A DNA stretch of 64,000 nucleotides from Gammaproteobacteria bacterium (GCA_027006175.1 JALTKS010000079.1:81515-145514); one strand, 5' to 3'. Positions 8,606 through 20,319 are shown, numbered from the stretch's first letter. The notes: generated by a model not told the origin, from the letters alone. Program-made: numbers and translations.

Positions 8606-9413
8606 TGACATCAACCTTGATATAAAGTTGTGAATCACTGTTAGCGTTACGCTGAGTTGAGTGCAAAATGCCTGATTTAGACTGGTTAAGTTGTTGTGTA
8701 ACGCCACCAATACTGATCCATTCTCCAATTTTACCACTGAGTGTTGTCCCGGTACGCTGAACGTTAAATCGTTGTCGTCCATGGCGATCGATACTCATAC
8801 TGTTTTGTAATACATCCAGATTGACGCGATCGCCGGCAAGGCGAGGCAGAACATAGAAACCGCTACTGGCATTTTTGTAGCGAACAGAATTACTTTGATT
8901 GCCAAAGCGGTCGGTACGACGTTCGCCAACGGGAACAAGTTGACCAGTTTGAATAAATGCCTGACGACCTTCGGTTACATGGATGCGTCGTATTGAATTG
9001 TTGTTAATTGAACGGCGACTCTCATACAGGCGGACATTATTTTTATGTTCATCTCCCACAGACAAGCGGGCATTGCCTGACTTAATACTACCCGATGCAC
9101 TTAACTCATTATCATTATGAATAGATTGCCCACCACGACGAAGACTGATCATCAACTGTTTAAGAGGGTGATCCAATTGAAGAACAAGATCGCGAACTTG
9201 AGAAATTGTTTTTTCAGAGCCGCGGACGATCAGTTTATAGCCTTGTGCGCTAAGGCCGGTATCTGCTCCAAGTAGTGGTTGAATAATGGGGATAATGTCA
9301 TTGGCACTGCGCCCCTGTAATTGAATGACCTCAATGCGATCTGCAAAAACAGGAATCGAAAACAGGCAGATCATTAAAATAAGTGTGCGTTGTAATAGTG
9401 TTTTAAATTTCAT
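8598..9413 (-). CDS. Exported protein with secretin N-terminal-like domain
   Basis: The ATG at 9413 is preferred over the upstream GTG because AGGTG sits six bases upstream of it. The 271-residue product has a signal peptide (hydrophobic LILMICLFSIPVFA). It then has an RIEVIQLQGRSANDIIPIIQPLL segment, which resembles the NolW/N-domains of secretins (GspD, PilQ). The rest is Arg/Asn/Ser-rich with beta-like patterning and no pore-forming secretin domain. It may be a periplasmic or outer-membrane-associated assembly factor, but the function is unknown. It lies 17 bases after a PLD-like gene on the same strand, probably in one transcript. Confidence 0.65.
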   Translation of the reverse strand: MKFKTLLQRTLILMICLFSIPVFADRIEVIQLQGRSANDIIPIIQPLLGADTGLSAQGYKLIVRGSEKTISQVRDLVLQLDHPLKQLMISLRRGGQSIHNDNELSASGSIKSGNARLSVGDEHKNNVRLYESRRSINNNSIRRIHVTEGRQAFIQTGQLVPVGERRTDRFGNQSNSVRYKNASSGFYVLPRLAGDRVNLDVLQNSMSIDRHGRQRFNVQRTGTTLSGKIGEWISIGGVTQQLNQSKSGILHSTQRNANSDSQLYIKVDVIN

Positions 9414-9430
9414 GTTATGCACCTAGTGGC

Positions 9431-9928
9431 TTAAAGGCTTAGTCGTCTTAAGTTAGGATCATCATTGGCTTCATTCCACATATTATCAAAATCTTTTGTG
9501 ATATCTCGAAGCTGTCGTGCTGCGGAGTAATTGACTTCCGCAATATATTTGTCGGCATGCGGGCGGCGAATCCATGCTTTGGCATCAACAATGAGCCATG
9601 CTTCGTTAAATTCCTTGAAGCGTTTGCCATGAATGCGAATTTTAATAAATGAGCTTAGTTTACGTGCCAGCTCAACAAGACGGTGACCTTGTTTGACTGC
9701 TTTATTACTATCTTGAATAAGAATTCTTATTTTTGCTTTTGGTCCGCTGGTAGCAAGTTTTTTTACTGCGTCATAAAAATCGTCATTATCGTAGAGTGCA
9801 TGGTCAAGATCGCGACAAACGATATCCAGGGCATAGCGAGCTTGTTCAACCAGCTCAATACTGGCATCTCGGTTTTGTTCAGCCGTTTTGAGGCTTAATA
9901 CTTTTTCATCACCTGTTTCATTCGTCAT
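9431..9928 (-). CDS. Conserved hypothetical protein, phospholipase-D-like fold
   Basis: This 165-residue soluble protein has no signal peptide. The pattern (EQARYALDIVCRDLDHALYD near the start, then KIRILIQDSNKAVKQGHRLVEL) resembles uncharacterised gammaproteobacterial proteins with a PLD-like half-domain (I recall DUF7931). The paired HxK catalytic motifs of true phospholipase D enzymes are not visible, so catalysis is doubtful. It sits between roxA and the secretin-like gene, all minus strand. No function can be assigned. Confidence 0.6.
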   Translation of the reverse strand: MTNETGDEKVLSLKTAEQNRDASIELVEQARYALDIVCRDLDHALYDNDDFYDAVKKLATSGPKAKIRILIQDSNKAVKQGHRLVELARKLSSFIKIRIHGKRFKEFNEAWLIVDAKAWIRRPHADKYIAEVNYSAARQLRDITKDFDNMWNEANDDPNLRRLSL

Positions 9929-10020
9929 TGTGATTCACCTATCGCCAAAGTCATTTTGTAGTGCGGATCGCGGTTGTTTATGTAGTAATATTAGACCAAT
10001 TCGTTAATTTTACCTGCCAA

Positions 10021-11205
10021 TTAGTTGGCATTTTCATTACTATTGTTCGAAAATTCCAGTAAGCCAATTTCATACCAGGCGCATAAAAGAGTCAGGCACT
10101 GATCGTTCATTAGCCAATCAGAAAGACTGTTGGTATCAAATACTCGGTGGTCACAAATATGTTTGGCAATCGTGGCGGTTGCACCTGATAGTGTTTTGGT
10201 ACAGCTATCAATAAAAATACGGGTGTTCTCATCATTTTCAATATAGGCAAAGCGACTGGTTGGATTACGATAAAGCAAATCGCCTTGTTGAATACGCTGT
10301 TTAATCTCATCAACATCCAGACTGGTTTCAACAGGGATGACCGTTAATGTTTGGTGTGTGCTGGTAATGAATTTGCCAAACCACTGTTTGATTTCGTCTT
10401 CGTCTCTCGGGATATCTTTTATTAGTTTTATAATTTGATTAATCGCGTCATGGGTTATTTCACCGCTCGCATTCCTGGTCAGTGCTGGGTCACGATAGCG
10501 TGTTTCATTGCTGTTATGTTGATTAAGGGTTAATTGATCAACATAGTCACCGATAAGTTCAAGTTGACTGGGTGCACGCAAGCCAATCGAGTACGTCATA
10601 CAGGCTTTATCGCTAACGCCGTAGTGTTGCAAACCGGGTGGTAAGTAAAGCATGTCACCGGGGTGTAAGATAAATTCTTGCTCTGCTTCAAAGTTTTCTA
10701 AAATACGAAGATCAATCCCCTTGATAAGTGCGGCATCTTTTTTTGCGCTGCTAAGTTGCCAACGCCGAGTGCCCATGCCTTGTAATAAAAACACATCGTA
10801 TTGATCTGTGTGTGGCCCAACCCCACCGTAAGGAGCCGCGTAACTGACCATGACATCATCAATACGCCACGAGGGTAAAAAATCAAAGGCATCAAGAAGT
10901 TGATCCAGTTCAGGTATGTGTTTATTTAAATCTTGCACCAGAACAGTCCAGTGACTCTCTGGCAGACATGTAAAGTCATCGTCATTAAACGGGTTATGTC
11001 GTACCTGCCAATCGTTATTGCCTTTATCAATAATAATCCGTGCAGCGATTTCCTCTTCACAGGCAAGACCGGCTAATTCTTCGGGCTCAAGTGGATCGTT
11101 AAAATGATTGAGTGCTGCGGGGATATAGAGAGGCTTCTTTTGCCAATAGTCTCGCAGGAACTCATTCGTCGTTATGCCATTAGGAAAGGTTAACTTCATC
11201 TTCAT
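10021..11205 (-). CDS. roxA: Ribosomal protein uL16 arginine 3-hydroxylase (JmjC cupin)
   Basis: The 394-residue protein matches RoxA/YcfD. The N-terminus has the FLRDYWQKKPLYIP block typical of this family. The iron ligands are visible as the HxD in GGVGPHTDQYDVFLLQ (about residues 132-134) and a distal His in YLPPGLQHYGVS. RoxA is a 2-oxoglutarate- and Fe(II)-dependent oxygenase that hydroxylates an arginine of ribosomal protein uL16 (Arg81 in E. coli). The C-terminal winged-helix and dimer regions appear complete. It lies downstream of purB on the same strand but is separated by a terminator, so it probably has its own promoter in the gap. Confidence 0.9.
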   Translation of the reverse strand: MKMKLTFPNGITTNEFLRDYWQKKPLYIPAALNHFNDPLEPEELAGLACEEEIAARIIIDKGNNDWQVRHNPFNDDDFTCLPESHWTVLVQDLNKHIPELDQLLDAFDFLPSWRIDDVMVSYAAPYGGVGPHTDQYDVFLLQGMGTRRWQLSSAKKDAALIKGIDLRILENFEAEQEFILHPGDMLYLPPGLQHYGVSDKACMTYSIGLRAPSQLELIGDYVDQLTLNQHNSNETRYRDPALTRNASGEITHDAINQIIKLIKDIPRDEDEIKQWFGKFITSTHQTLTVIPVETSLDVDEIKQRIQQGDLLYRNPTSRFAYIENDENTRIFIDSCTKTLSGATATIAKHICDHRVFDTNSLSDWLMNDQCLTLLCAWYEIGLLEFSNNSNENAN

Positions 11206-11224
11206 TGGCTGATCGCTGAATCGC

Positions 11225-11269
11225 AGGCAAAATAAACCCGGACTGCGGGGTGGGGGATGCAGTCCGGGT
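11225..11269 (-). terminator. Intrinsic terminator downstream of purB
   Basis: CCCGGACTGC and GCAGTCCGGG form a perfect ten-pair GC-rich stem (11237-11246 with 11259-11268). On the minus strand the stem is followed by TTTATTTTG. It ends purB transcripts just before roxA. The rest of the 11206-11398 gap shows G-rich tracts but no gene. Confidence 0.75.
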
Positions 11270-11398
11270 GGGTTGGGTACCAGCTGATGGCGACTTGTGG
11301 GGGTAGGAAGGGGTCACACATCATCTGTTGCCTGTTGAGTACTATCCTTAATTGTATCGTTCAACTCTGTGCGCTAGTTCACAAAACGGCGCATCTGC

Positions 11399-12793
<1,395 letters not shown>

Positions 12794-12827
12794 TTATGCG
12801 GGGATTGTGCCATAAAACACAACAAAA

Positions 12828-12854
12828 AGCCCCGCATGGCGGGGCTGAATTTTT
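12828..12854. terminator. Strong intrinsic terminator, bidirectional
   Basis: AGCCCCGC and GCGGGGCT pair around an ATG loop. On the minus strand TTTTTGTTG follows, ending the small gene at 12875-13177. On the plus strand ATTTTTG follows. Confidence 0.85.
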
Positions 12855-12874
12855 GTGATAATGCTTTGTTATTA

Positions 12875-13177
12875 TTATGTATAGGCCCAGTCCTTGCTAC
12901 AGGACGTGAGATTCTGTTTGAGACTAACTTGTATCGTTTTTGCTTGATGTACTTGTGCTAATTGACGACGTTGTTGGCGTTGACTGGCTAGCCAGGCATT
13001 GGTTGCGGCAATGCGTTTTTTGGTGATTTCGTGGCGTTTAAGTACTTTTTGACTCGGTTTTATCGTTTGTTGGGCAATAATCGTATTCGTTGTTTCAAGC
13101 TGTGGTGCGGTAGCTGGTTCATCGGTTGGGCTCATTACGATGCCCAGGCTGAAAAATAGTGCGATGGTGGTATCCAT
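12875..13177 (-). CDS. Small hypothetical protein, possibly membrane-anchored
   Basis: The ATG at 13177 is chosen because GGAGAA precedes it; the ORF-track start is a TTG further upstream. The product is ~100 residues: a short hydrophobic N-terminus (TTIALFFSLGIVMS), a Thr/Pro/Gln-rich stretch, then a basic Lys/Arg/Gln-rich helical tail (WLASQRQQRRQLAQ). The N-terminal segment could be a signal or single anchor. It resembles no family I know. It is monocistronic, ended by a strong terminator, and lies between purB and acnB. Confidence 0.55.
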   Translation of the reverse strand: MDTTIALFFSLGIVMSPTDEPATAPQLETTNTIIAQQTIKPSQKVLKRHEITKKRIAATNAWLASQRQQRRQLAQVHQAKTIQVSLKQNLTSCSKDWAYT

Positions 13178-13504
13178 AATCTTCTCCAAAACAGCGTGAA
13201 CAGGGTTTTATTACACCGTATTCAGTCAGGCTTTTCCGTGATGCGAGTCACGCTTGCGGTAATTGCCTGAACCTTGCTGTAAAAATAAAAACTTCTTTAT
13301 TTAGTTATAGTTATAAGTTCTTTGTAAAGCAAATTATTATTATAAATGCCAAAAGCATTTGTGTTTTTGTACTGCTTTAGGGGTCCAACTTAATACAAAT
13401 GTATTAGTAATGCCAGTGATTTTATACGGTTATTGACGATTAGGCGTGTGCCGACAGCCCTGAACCGGTAGAATACCCGCCCTGATTAGAAAGAAGGAGT
13501 TATC
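13178..13504. other. Intergenic region between divergent small gene and acnB
   Basis: This AT-rich stretch of about 330 bases holds no convincing ORF. I see an AAATGC-GCATTT hairpin at about 13345-13361 and a TTGACG at 13433 without a well-spaced -10. The acnB ribosome-binding site AAGGAG lies at about 13494. Divergent promoters are expected here but I cannot place them firmly. Confidence 0.5.
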
Positions 13505-16063
13505 GTGCTTGAGTCATACCGTCAACATGTGAGTGAACGTGCTGAACAGGGTTTGCCCCCATTAGCTTTGGATGCAGAGCAAACCGCCGCATTAGTCGAA
13601 CTATTAAAGAATCCACCCGTAGGTGAAGAAGAAAGCCTGCTTGAATTATTGATCCACCGTGTACCACCCGGTGTTGATCAGGCTGCGTACGTCAAAGCCG
13701 GATTTTTAACCGCGATAGCCAAAGGTGAAACAGATTGTTCGCTAATTGATGCTGAGAAAGCGACCGAGTTGCTGGGGACGATGTTAGGTGGCTACAACAT
13801 CACGCCATTGGTTGATTTGCTGGATAACGATAAGCTGGCGCCGATTGCTGCTGAAGCCTTATCTAAAACCTTGTTAGTTTTTGATGCCTACCATGATGTG
13901 GTGGCAAAATCGGCTAATAATCGCTATGCCAAACAGGTTGTCGATGCCTGGGCTAATGCGGAGTGGTTTACTTGCCGTGATCCAATGGTTGAATCGATGA
14001 CAGTGACAGTTTTTAAAGTTGATGGTGAAACGAATACCGATGATCTGTCTCCTGCATCCGAGGCATGGAGTCGCCCTGATATTCCATTGCATGCAAAGGC
14101 AATGCTTATTAACCGTATGCCGAACGCATTGTCAGTCATTGATGAGCTAAAAGAAAAAGGTCATCCACTTGCCTATGTTGGTGATGTGGTGGGTACCGGG
14201 TCATCGCGTAAGTCAGCCATCAATTCGGTGTTATGGCACATGGGGGAGGATATTCCTTTCGTTCCGAATAAACGTCAGGGTGGTATCGTATTAGGTGGCA
14301 ATATTGCACCTATTTTCTTTAATACCGCAGAAGACTCCGGTGCTTTACCGATTGAATGTGATGTCACCAAAATGAACACAGGCGATGTGATCACGGTTTA
14401 CCCCTATAAAGGTGAAGTACATAACGAAGCGGGCGAGGTGATCAGCACCTTTACGCTTAAACCAACGACCATGGCAGATGAAGTCCGTGCCGGTGGGCGT
14501 ATTCCACTTATTATTGGTCGCTCTCTAACGGATAAAACGCGTGAAGATTCAGGTTTAGACGCTTCAGAATTATTTACGCGTCCGATTGCACCTGCGGATA
14601 CGGGCAAGGGCTATACCCTGGCGCAAAAAATGGTCGGTCGTGCTTGTGGTGTTGAGGGTATTCGCCCTGGCACTTACTGCGAACCACGCATGACAACGGT
14701 TGGCTCGCAAGACACAACTGGTGCCATGACGCGTGATGAGCTAAAAGAGTTGGCTTGTTTGGGTTTTTCTGCAGACCTGGTGATGCAAAGTTTTTGTCAT
14801 ACGGCTGCGTATCCTAAACCCGTTGATATTACCTTGCAGCATCAGTTACCGGAATTTATTCAAACGCGTGGCGGTGTGTCACTTCGCCCGGGTGATGGTG
14901 TGATTCATTCCTGGTTAAACCGAATGGTTATGCCTGACACGGTTGGCACTGGTGGTGACTCGCATACACGCTTCCCGTTAGGGATTAGTTTCCCGGCAGG
15001 CTCAGGGTTGGTTGCCTTTGCGGCGGCATTGGGTGTGATGCCGTTGGATATGCCTGAATCAGTATTGGTTCGTTTTAAAGGTGAAATGCAACCGGGTATT
15101 ACCTTGCGTGATCTCGTTAATGCAATTCCTTATGTTGCTATTCAAAAAGGCTTGTTGACAGTAGAAAAACAAAATAAGAAAAATATTTTCTCGGGTCGTA
15201 TTCTCGAAATTGAAGGCTTGCCTGATCTGAAAGTAGAACAAGCGTTTGAACTTTCTGATGCCTCGGCTGAACGATCAGCGGGTGGTTGTACGGTTCGTTT
15301 AGGCAAGGATTCAATTTGTGAATATCTTGAATCAAATATTACCTTATTAAAATGGATGATCGCAGAAGGCTACGGTGACGAACGGACATTGCAGCGTCGT
15401 ATCACAGCCATGCAAGAATGGGTGAACGATCCACAATTATTGGAACCTGATAATGATGCAGAATATGCGGAAGTGATTGAAATTGATCTCGCCGACATAA
15501 CAGAACCATTATTAGCTTGCCCTAATGATCCGGATGATGTGAAGTCGTTATCTGAAATTGGTGAAGTGAAAATTGATGAAGTATTTATCGGTTCATGTAT
15601 GACTAACATCGGGCATTATCGTGCCGCGGGTAAGGTGCTTGAGAAAGTCACCAATGTGCCGGTTCGTTTATGGATTGTGCCACCAACAAGAATGGATGCG
15701 CATCAATTAACCGAAGAAGGGTATTACTCTATTTTCGGTAAAGCAGGGGCGCGCACAGAAACACCGGGTTGTTCTTTGTGTATGGGGAACCAGGCACGTG
15801 TTGCTGATGAAGCCATTGTCTTATCAACATCGACTCGAAACTTCCCCAACCGTTTAGGTAAAGATGCCGATGTATATTTAGGCTCGGCAGAATTAGCCGC
15901 TGTAACATCGGTGTTGGGCAAGTTACCTACGGTGGATGAATACATGGCGTATATGAAAGATTTAAAACCATTCAGCGATGAAATTTATCGCTACTTGAAT
16001 TTCCATGAAATTGCGGAATACAAAGAAGTAGCAGATAAGTTAGCACCCATAAGCATTACCTGA
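13505..16063 (+). CDS. acnB: Aconitate hydratase B
   Basis: The 852-residue protein starts at a GTG with AAGGAG eight bases upstream. It has the AcnB domain order: N-terminal HEAT-like helical domain, swivel domain ([15 protein letters not shown]), then the catalytic core with [17 protein letters not shown]. The [4Fe-4S] ligands are visible in [11 protein letters not shown] (about residue 700) and [10 protein letters not shown] (about 756-759). AcnB interconverts citrate and isocitrate in the TCA cycle; the family can also bind mRNA as apo-protein. The gene stands alone and ends in a hairpin over the stop codon. Confidence 0.95.
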   Translation: MLESYRQHVSERAEQGLPPLALDAEQTAALVELLKNPPVGEEESLLELLIHRVPPGVDQAAYVKAGFLTAIAKGETDCSLIDAEKATELLGTMLGGYNITPLVDLLDNDKLAPIAAEALSKTLLVFDAYHDVVAKSANNRYAKQVVDAWANAEWFTCRDPMVESMTVTVFKVDGETNTDDLSPASEAWSRPDIPLHAKAMLINRMPNALSVIDELKEKGHPLAYVGDVVGTGSSRKSAINSVLWHMGEDIPFVPNKRQGGIVLGGNIAPIFFNTAEDSGALPIECDVTKMNTGDVITVYPYKGEVHNEAGEVISTFTLKPTTMADEVRAGGRIPLIIGRSLTDKTREDSGLDASELFTRPIAPADTGKGYTLAQKMVGRACGVEGIRPGTYCEPRMTTVGSQDTTGAMTRDELKELACLGFSADLVMQSFCHTAAYPKPVDITLQHQLPEFIQTRGGVSLRPGDGVIHSWLNRMVMPDTVGTGGDSHTRFPLGISFPAGSGLVAFAAALGVMPLDMPESVLVRFKGEMQPGITLRDLVNAIPYVAIQKGLLTVEKQNKKNIFSGRILEIEGLPDLKVEQAFELSDASAERSAGGCTVRLGKDSICEYLESNITLLKWMIAEGYGDERTLQRRITAMQEWVNDPQLLEPDNDAEYAEVIEIDLADITEPLLACPNDPDDVKSLSEIGEVKIDEVFIGSCMTNIGHYRAAGKVLEKVTNVPVRLWIVPPTRMDAHQLTEEGYYSIFGKAGARTETPGCSLCMGNQARVADEAIVLSTSTRNFPNRLGKDADVYLGSAELAAVTSVLGKLPTVDEYMAYMKDLKPFSDEIYRYLNFHEIAEYKEVADKLAPISIT

Positions 16064-16088
16064 GCCGACATACATCCGCTCAGGTAAT
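16055..16088 (+). terminator. Hairpin at the end of acnB
   Basis: ATTACCTGAGC and GCTCAGGTAAT form a perfect 11-bp stem overlapping the acnB stop codon. No T-run follows, so it may act as a 3' mRNA stabiliser rather than an efficient terminator. Confidence 0.5.
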
Positions 16089-16110
16089 ACTGGGTACCTA
16101 AAATGACACT

Positions 16111-16148
16111 CGCCTTTCTTTAAACAATAAATTGTTTAAGGGAAGGCG
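16111..16148. terminator. Long hairpin between convergent acnB and membrane-protein gene
   Basis: An 18-position stem (CGCCTTTC... with ...GGAAGGCG), perfect apart from two G-U-type positions, closes on a two-base AA gap. It covers the stop codon of the minus-strand gene. It probably blocks read-through between the convergent units, although T-runs are weak. Confidence 0.5.
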
Positions 16149-16651
16149 GGTACAGTTGGATCGCTTCCTTCACCTTCAGCTTCAGGATGATGACGTGTCA
16201 TCAACGTTGTAACTTCAGTCATCCTTGATTTTGGAATATCAACAATAAATAGATATTCACCTCGTTCGATTGCTTTTTCAAATGCTTTAAGGTGAGTATT
16301 ATGAATTGATATGCCAACCATACTGGATACCCATGCACCAAAGAATGCACCGGAAAGTGTAATGGCAAGAATAGCGCCTCCGCCTAATTGAATCCCAAAA
16401 GGCGCAAACACAACACCAATGAAGCTCAATACAAGTCCTAATGCAAAGCCAGTGATAAGACCACGTTCAAATGCTGGTACGACATCAGACTTTTCTAACA
16501 ATGTTGCAGCAGGTAAATTTTCTCTGACTAACTGAGATTCATCTTTGCTAACAACATGAACGTGATGGTCATCGATACGTGCTAGTAACAAATCTTTAAA
16601 GACCGCTTTCGCACTTTTGAGGTGTGGAGCAAGATAGTATAAACGTTTCAT
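16136..16651 (-). CDS. Predicted inner-membrane protein with two glycine-rich helices
   Basis: The 171-residue protein has a good ribosome-binding site (AAAAGGAG). The N-terminal ~65 residues are soluble, beginning MKRLYYLAPHL with an alternating beta-like HHVHVVSKDE segment. Two hydrophobic Gly/Ala-rich helices follow (about residues 67-90 and 96-115), then a soluble His-containing tail (TRHHPEAEGEGSDP). This hairpin-membrane layout resembles DUF1269-like proteins that pair a ferredoxin-like domain with a glycine-zipper hairpin. It is monocistronic and convergent with acnB. The function is unknown. Confidence 0.6.
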   Translation of the reverse strand: MKRLYYLAPHLKSAKAVFKDLLLARIDDHHVHVVSKDESQLVRENLPAATLLEKSDVVPAFERGLITGFALGLVLSFIGVVFAPFGIQLGGGAILAITLSGAFFGAWVSSMVGISIHNTHLKAFEKAIERGEYLFIVDIPKSRMTEVTTLMTRHHPEAEGEGSDPTVPAFP

Positions 16652-16806
16652 GATGTATTCTCCTTTTTATGTGTTGAACATAACGGACAGAGAACTACTT
16701 TTGAACATCTCTATATATCAAAAATATAGCTCAAATACAGACGTTGTTCAACGTTAAAGTCGGGACATCTTCACTACTTATTTTGACTGTATTTTTAGGG
16801 TTTTGT

Positions 16807-17427
16807 TCAATTCTTTATAAGTCGTTTAGATTCATTGAGATAGTGTTTTCTGGCAAACAATAACTGTAGGCGGGAGCCACCTGATTGGCGCCACAATACC
16901 GCTGAGCGCACTGCGGCAAGCAGCAAACTTCTAATTTTATTGGCATTGTCCGGGTGGGTTAAATGCATCTGTTCACCGTTGATCATAATACGTGGTTTAA
17001 GCTTACTTAAAGTGTCTGAATAAAGCCCTGCTAAAGACGCAATAACATTACTGTGCAACATCGAAAAATGTTCACTTTGTATTTGTGCTTTTGAAATACC
17101 CGCTGCGATCTCATCGAGAACAGCCGGGTTTTTATTGAGTGTTCGCTCTAGTTGAATAATGGCGATGATATAACGCATCAGTTCGTTTCTTTCAGTATTG
17201 CCGCTTAGCGTGAGCAATTCTTCGGTGTATTTCAAGCCTCGGGACAAGTGATCGCCAGCATTAAAAACATCGCGACAATTATCGGCATAGGTAACAAAGA
17301 TGCTATGTATGCAGGTTGTTAATGCATCGGTATCGACCATGCCCGTTCTGGCAATTTGCTGGGCGCATTGACACGCTTGAACGATACCTGCAAAAGCGAG
17401 CACACGATCGGAGTAAGATTTAGCCAT
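16807..17427 (-). CDS. hflD: High-frequency lysogenisation protein HflD homologue
   Basis: The ATG at 17427 (MAKSYSDRVLAFAGIVQ) is chosen because it starts one base after the mnmA stop and gives 206 residues, close to the 213 of E. coli HflD. The ORF-track start would add 33 residues inside mnmA. The protein is all-helical with the QACQCAQQIAR motif seen in the family. HflD is a membrane-associated protein known for binding phage lambda CII; its normal cellular job is unclear. The mnmA-hflD order is conserved in Gammaproteobacteria. Confidence 0.85.
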   Translation of the reverse strand: MAKSYSDRVLAFAGIVQACQCAQQIARTGMVDTDALTTCIHSIFVTYADNCRDVFNAGDHLSRGLKYTEELLTLSGNTERNELMRYIIAIIQLERTLNKNPAVLDEIAAGISKAQIQSEHFSMLHSNVIASLAGLYSDTLSKLKPRIMINGEQMHLTHPDNANKIRSLLLAAVRSAVLWRQSGGSRLQLLFARKHYLNESKRLIKN

Positions 17428-17428
17428 G

Positions 17429-18529
17429 TTAATTATAACCTTGAGTAATGATCGCACCGCCGAGGCACTGTTGGCCATCGTAAAGCACAAGAGATTGACC
17501 GGGGGTAATAGCACGTTGTGGTTCATTGAATTCTACATGCAAAACACCGTCATTCATTGTTATTTGGCAAGCTTGATCGGGCTGGCGGTAACGTGTTTTT
17601 GCCATGCAATGAAAAGTGCTATTAAGCAGCGCATCCGGAAAGCTATCAGATACCCAGTGAATATCGTCAGCAAGTAATTTCTTTTTATAGAGCAGGGGGT
17701 GCTCGCCACCTTGCACAACTATGAGCTGGTTAGTGTCCATGTTTTTTTGTGCAACAAACCAGGCTTCGCTGCCCGCATCATTTCGACCACCTATACCCAG
17801 TCCTTGTCGCTGACCAATGGTGTAATACATGAGTCCGTTATGTTTGCCGATCACCTTGCCGGACTCCGTAATAATGTCACCAGGTTGGGCGGGCAAAAAG
17901 CGTGAAAGAAATTCGCTGAATTTTCTTTCGCCAATAAAACAAATGCCGGTACTGTCTTTTTTGCGACTATTAATAAAATTATTTTCTTCGGCTATTTTTC
18001 TTACCTGATCTTTTTCTATATTGCCAAGTGGGAACAAGGCCTTTGATAGTTGAGTTTGCCCCAGCATGTACAGAAAATAACTTTGGTCTTTATTATTGTC
18101 GCGGCCTTTAATTAATTGATATTCATTATTTTGCAGGCGCGTATCAACGTAGTGACCGGTGGCAATAGCATCCGCACCGAGTGTTTGTGCATGATCAAGA
18201 AAAGCACGAAATTTTATTTCACGATTACACAACACATCCGGGTTGGGTGTTCGTCCGGCTTTGTACTCATTTAAAAAGTGCTCAAACACGCGATCCCAAT
18301 ATTCGGCAGAGAAATTTACCGTATGCAAAGGAATGCCGAGTTGGTCGCAGACTGATTGTGCGTCATTTAAATCTTCGGTTGCGGTGCAATATTCTTCGCT
18401 ATCATCTTCTTCCCAGTTTTTCATAAACAAACCTTCAACATGGAAGCCTTGTTGAATGAGAAGGTGTGCAGCAACTGATGAATCAACGCCACCAGACATG
18501 CCAACAATAATGTGTTTTTTATTTATCAT
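17429..18529 (-). CDS. mnmA: tRNA-specific 2-thiouridylase
   Basis: The 366-residue protein starts with the PP-loop motif [12 protein letters not shown]. It has the catalytic cysteines expected of MnmA: one in [12 protein letters not shown] (about residue 102) and one in [12 protein letters not shown] (about 200). MnmA adenylates U34 of tRNA-Lys, -Glu and -Gln and inserts sulfur to give s2U34. In E. coli, sulfur arrives through IscS-TusA-TusBCD-TusE. This organism carries the homologous DsrEFH/DsrC relay 35 kb away. The gene overlaps rluE by four bases and is followed at once by hflD. Confidence 0.95.
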   Translation of the reverse strand: MINKKHIIVGMSGGVDSSVAAHLLIQQGFHVEGLFMKNWEEDDSEEYCTATEDLNDAQSVCDQLGIPLHTVNFSAEYWDRVFEHFLNEYKAGRTPNPDVLCNREIKFRAFLDHAQTLGADAIATGHYVDTRLQNNEYQLIKGRDNNKDQSYFLYMLGQTQLSKALFPLGNIEKDQVRKIAEENNFINSRKKDSTGICFIGERKFSEFLSRFLPAQPGDIITESGKVIGKHNGLMYYTIGQRQGLGIGGRNDAGSEAWFVAQKNMDTNQLIVVQGGEHPLLYKKKLLADDIHWVSDSFPDALLNSTFHCMAKTRYRQPDQACQITMNDGVLHVEFNEPQRAITPGQSLVLYDGQQCLGGAIITQGYN

Positions 18530-19071
18530 GTGGATACATCAACATCGCGCCATTGACCAGGTGCTAAACCATCAAGTTTCCACTTACCAACGGAGACACG
18601 CACCAGGCGTAAAGTAGGGTAACCAATGGCTGCCGTCATACGGCGTACCTGCCGGTTTTTCCCCTCACTAATGGTAAGCGCTAACCATGCCGTCGGAATA
18701 TTTTTTCTAAAACGAACCGGCGGGTTTCGTGGCCATAAATCAGGCGCATCGATTAAGGCTACTTGTGCGGGGCGTGTTACGCCATCTTTTAATGCAATTC
18801 CTTCACGAAGTTGCTGTAGCGCAGCCTCGTCGGGTTCTCGTTCAACCTGAACCCAATAGGTTTTGGTTTTTTTAAACTTGGGATCTGCAATTCGCTCTTG
18901 AAGCTTGCCATCATCGGTGAGTAATAATAATCCTTCACTGTCACGATCTAGTCGCCCGGCAGGGTAGACATTGGGGACATCAACGTAATCGGCGAGGGTT
19001 GGGTGAACACCTTCACGACTAAACTGGCTAAGCACACCAAAAGGTTTGTTTAATGCGATGAGTCGGCTCAT
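18526..19071 (-). CDS. rluE: 23S rRNA pseudouridine synthase RluE-type
   Basis: The 181-residue RsuA-family protein lacks an S4 domain, like RluE. The catalytic motif [15 protein letters not shown] (Asp at about residue 42) is intact, as is the C-terminal [22 protein letters not shown] block. RluE makes pseudouridine 2457 in 23S rRNA in E. coli. It overlaps the upstream cupin gene and the downstream mnmA by four bases each, so the three are translationally coupled. This groups two RNA-modification enzymes in one operon. Confidence 0.88.
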   Translation of the reverse strand: MSRLIALNKPFGVLSQFSREGVHPTLADYVDVPNVYPAGRLDRDSEGLLLLTDDGKLQERIADPKFKKTKTYWVQVEREPDEAALQQLREGIALKDGVTRPAQVALIDAPDLWPRNPPVRFRKNIPTAWLALTISEGKNRQVRRMTAAIGYPTLRLVRVSVGKWKLDGLAPGQWRDVDVST

Positions 19072-19442
19072 AGTAATTCCGTGTCATCGTCTGAATAGGC
19101 GGGGGAACAACAACAAAGCAACACCAGTTCTTTATCACCGTTATTTTCAATGCAATGAGGCGTTCCCGGTTTAATGCAGATTGTGTCGCCCGTTTGCACC
19201 GGGAAGGTTTCATTGGCAAGCGTCATCACACCTGAACCAGCCGTAATATGGTATAGCTCTTCTGTTTTTAAATGCTGGTGTAACTGCGTTTTACTCCCAA
19301 CCATGACACGTGCTTCGGCAAGGCTCTGCGCATTAACACCGAATGAGTCGGCATGTTGTTTGGGGTGCATGAGCTCACGAATATTGGAGCCATCACGGGT
19401 AATAAAGGCTTTAATAGAGGAATATGTTGTTTTTAATGACAT
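19068..19442 (-). CDS. Small cupin-domain protein
   Basis: The ATG at 19442 is preferred to the upstream TTG of the ORF track. The 124-residue protein is a single cupin barrel. Its metal-binding pattern is visible in [19 protein letters not shown] and in the second motif [12 protein letters not shown]. Residues His, His, Glu and a distal His are all present. Substrates of such stand-alone cupins vary widely (sugar isomerases, dioxygenases, sensors), so no reaction can be assigned. Two adjacent Cys residues (LLCCCSP) near the C-terminus are unusual. It overlaps rluE by four bases. Confidence 0.75.
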   Translation of the reverse strand: MSLKTTYSSIKAFITRDGSNIRELMHPKQHADSFGVNAQSLAEARVMVGSKTQLHQHLKTEELYHITAGSGVMTLANETFPVQTGDTICIKPGTPHCIENNGDKELVLLCCCSPAYSDDDTELL

Positions 19443-19511
19443 TCGAGCATCATGCAAGACCAGAAAGCGTTATTATAACGCGCCTTTGGTCGAGATACCC
19501 AAATATTGAGC

Positions 19512-19748
19512 TTAATGGAGCGTGTCAGTTGTCTCCACAGGCGTTTTATTGTCAGGACGTATATGTTGAGCCTGCAAGCCTTTGGGGCCATCAATAAGCT
19601 CAAATTCAACGTGTTGACCGCGTTTCAGGGTCTTAAAGCCATCCATTTCAACGCTTGAAAAGTGTGCAAAGATTTCATGTTCTTCTTCATCGGCAATAAA
19701 ACCGTAGCCTTTGCTGTTGTTAAACCACTTGACGGTACCGTGTGCCAT
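19512..19748 (-). CDS. Cold-shock-domain protein, CspD-like position
   Basis: The ATG at 19748 has GAGGGGAC upstream; the ORF-track start is longer and unsupported. The 78-residue product is a single cold-shock domain with both RNA-binding motifs, KWFNNSKGYGFI and IFAHFSS. It is divergent from clpS, the same arrangement as cspD-clpS in E. coli, so it may correspond to CspD. The family binds single-stranded RNA or DNA. The upstream spacer is long and AT-rich, which would allow a structured 5' leader. Confidence 0.85.
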   Translation of the reverse strand: MAHGTVKWFNNSKGYGFIADEEEHEIFAHFSSVEMDGFKTLKRGQHVEFELIDGPKGLQAQHIRPDNKTPVETTDTLH

Positions 19749-19985
19749 ATTTGTCCCCTCATATTGATTAAACAATATTTACCCCCACTTAATGAGTCAG
19801 TGAGGCTGATAACACCTTTTTAACTAACCTGATTATAATAGTCAACTATTCAAAACTTAGGTAAAAAGTGTGTGTATACAGATACTTGGTATTATTCTAA
19901 AGAGAATCACAGTGTTACATTAATATTCTACTGAAGGTGTTAAGCAGTGGATTTTGAACCATAATTGACGTTAGATAGAGTAAGT

Positions 19986-20309
19986 ATGAGTAAAGAGATA
20001 CGACATAATGATGATGACGGCCTGGCGCTGCAAGAGGCCAAACCGAAATTAAAGCAACCACCGCGTTACAAGGTGTTGCTGCTGAACGATGATTTCACGC
20101 CAATGGAATTTGTGGTGCATATCCTCGAGGACTTTTTTAACATGAATCGAGAAAAGGCAACTCAGATCATGTTGAATGTTCACACCAAGGGAATGGGTGT
20201 ATGTGGTGTGTATAGTCGCGATATCGCAGAGACGAAGGTGGAATTAGTTAACGCTTATGCAAAAGAAAATCAGCACCCATTAAAGTGCGTCATGGAAGAA
20301 GACGGTTGA
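19986..20309 (+). CDS. clpS: ClpS adaptor of the ClpAP protease
   Basis: The ATG at 19986 gives 107 residues, matching E. coli ClpS (106); the ORF-track start is an upstream TTG. The core motifs [20 protein letters not shown] and [16 protein letters not shown] are intact. These form the hydrophobic pocket that recognises N-terminal Leu, Phe, Tyr and Trp. ClpS delivers such N-degron substrates to ClpA, whose gene starts ten bases downstream. The N-terminal tail ([17 protein letters not shown]) is the usual flexible extension. Confidence 0.93.
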   Translation: MSKEIRHNDDDGLALQEAKPKLKQPPRYKVLLLNDDFTPMEFVVHILEDFFNMNREKATQIMLNVHTKGMGVCGVYSRDIAETKVELVNAYAKENQHPLKCVMEEDG

Positions 20310-20319
20310 GGACATTTCT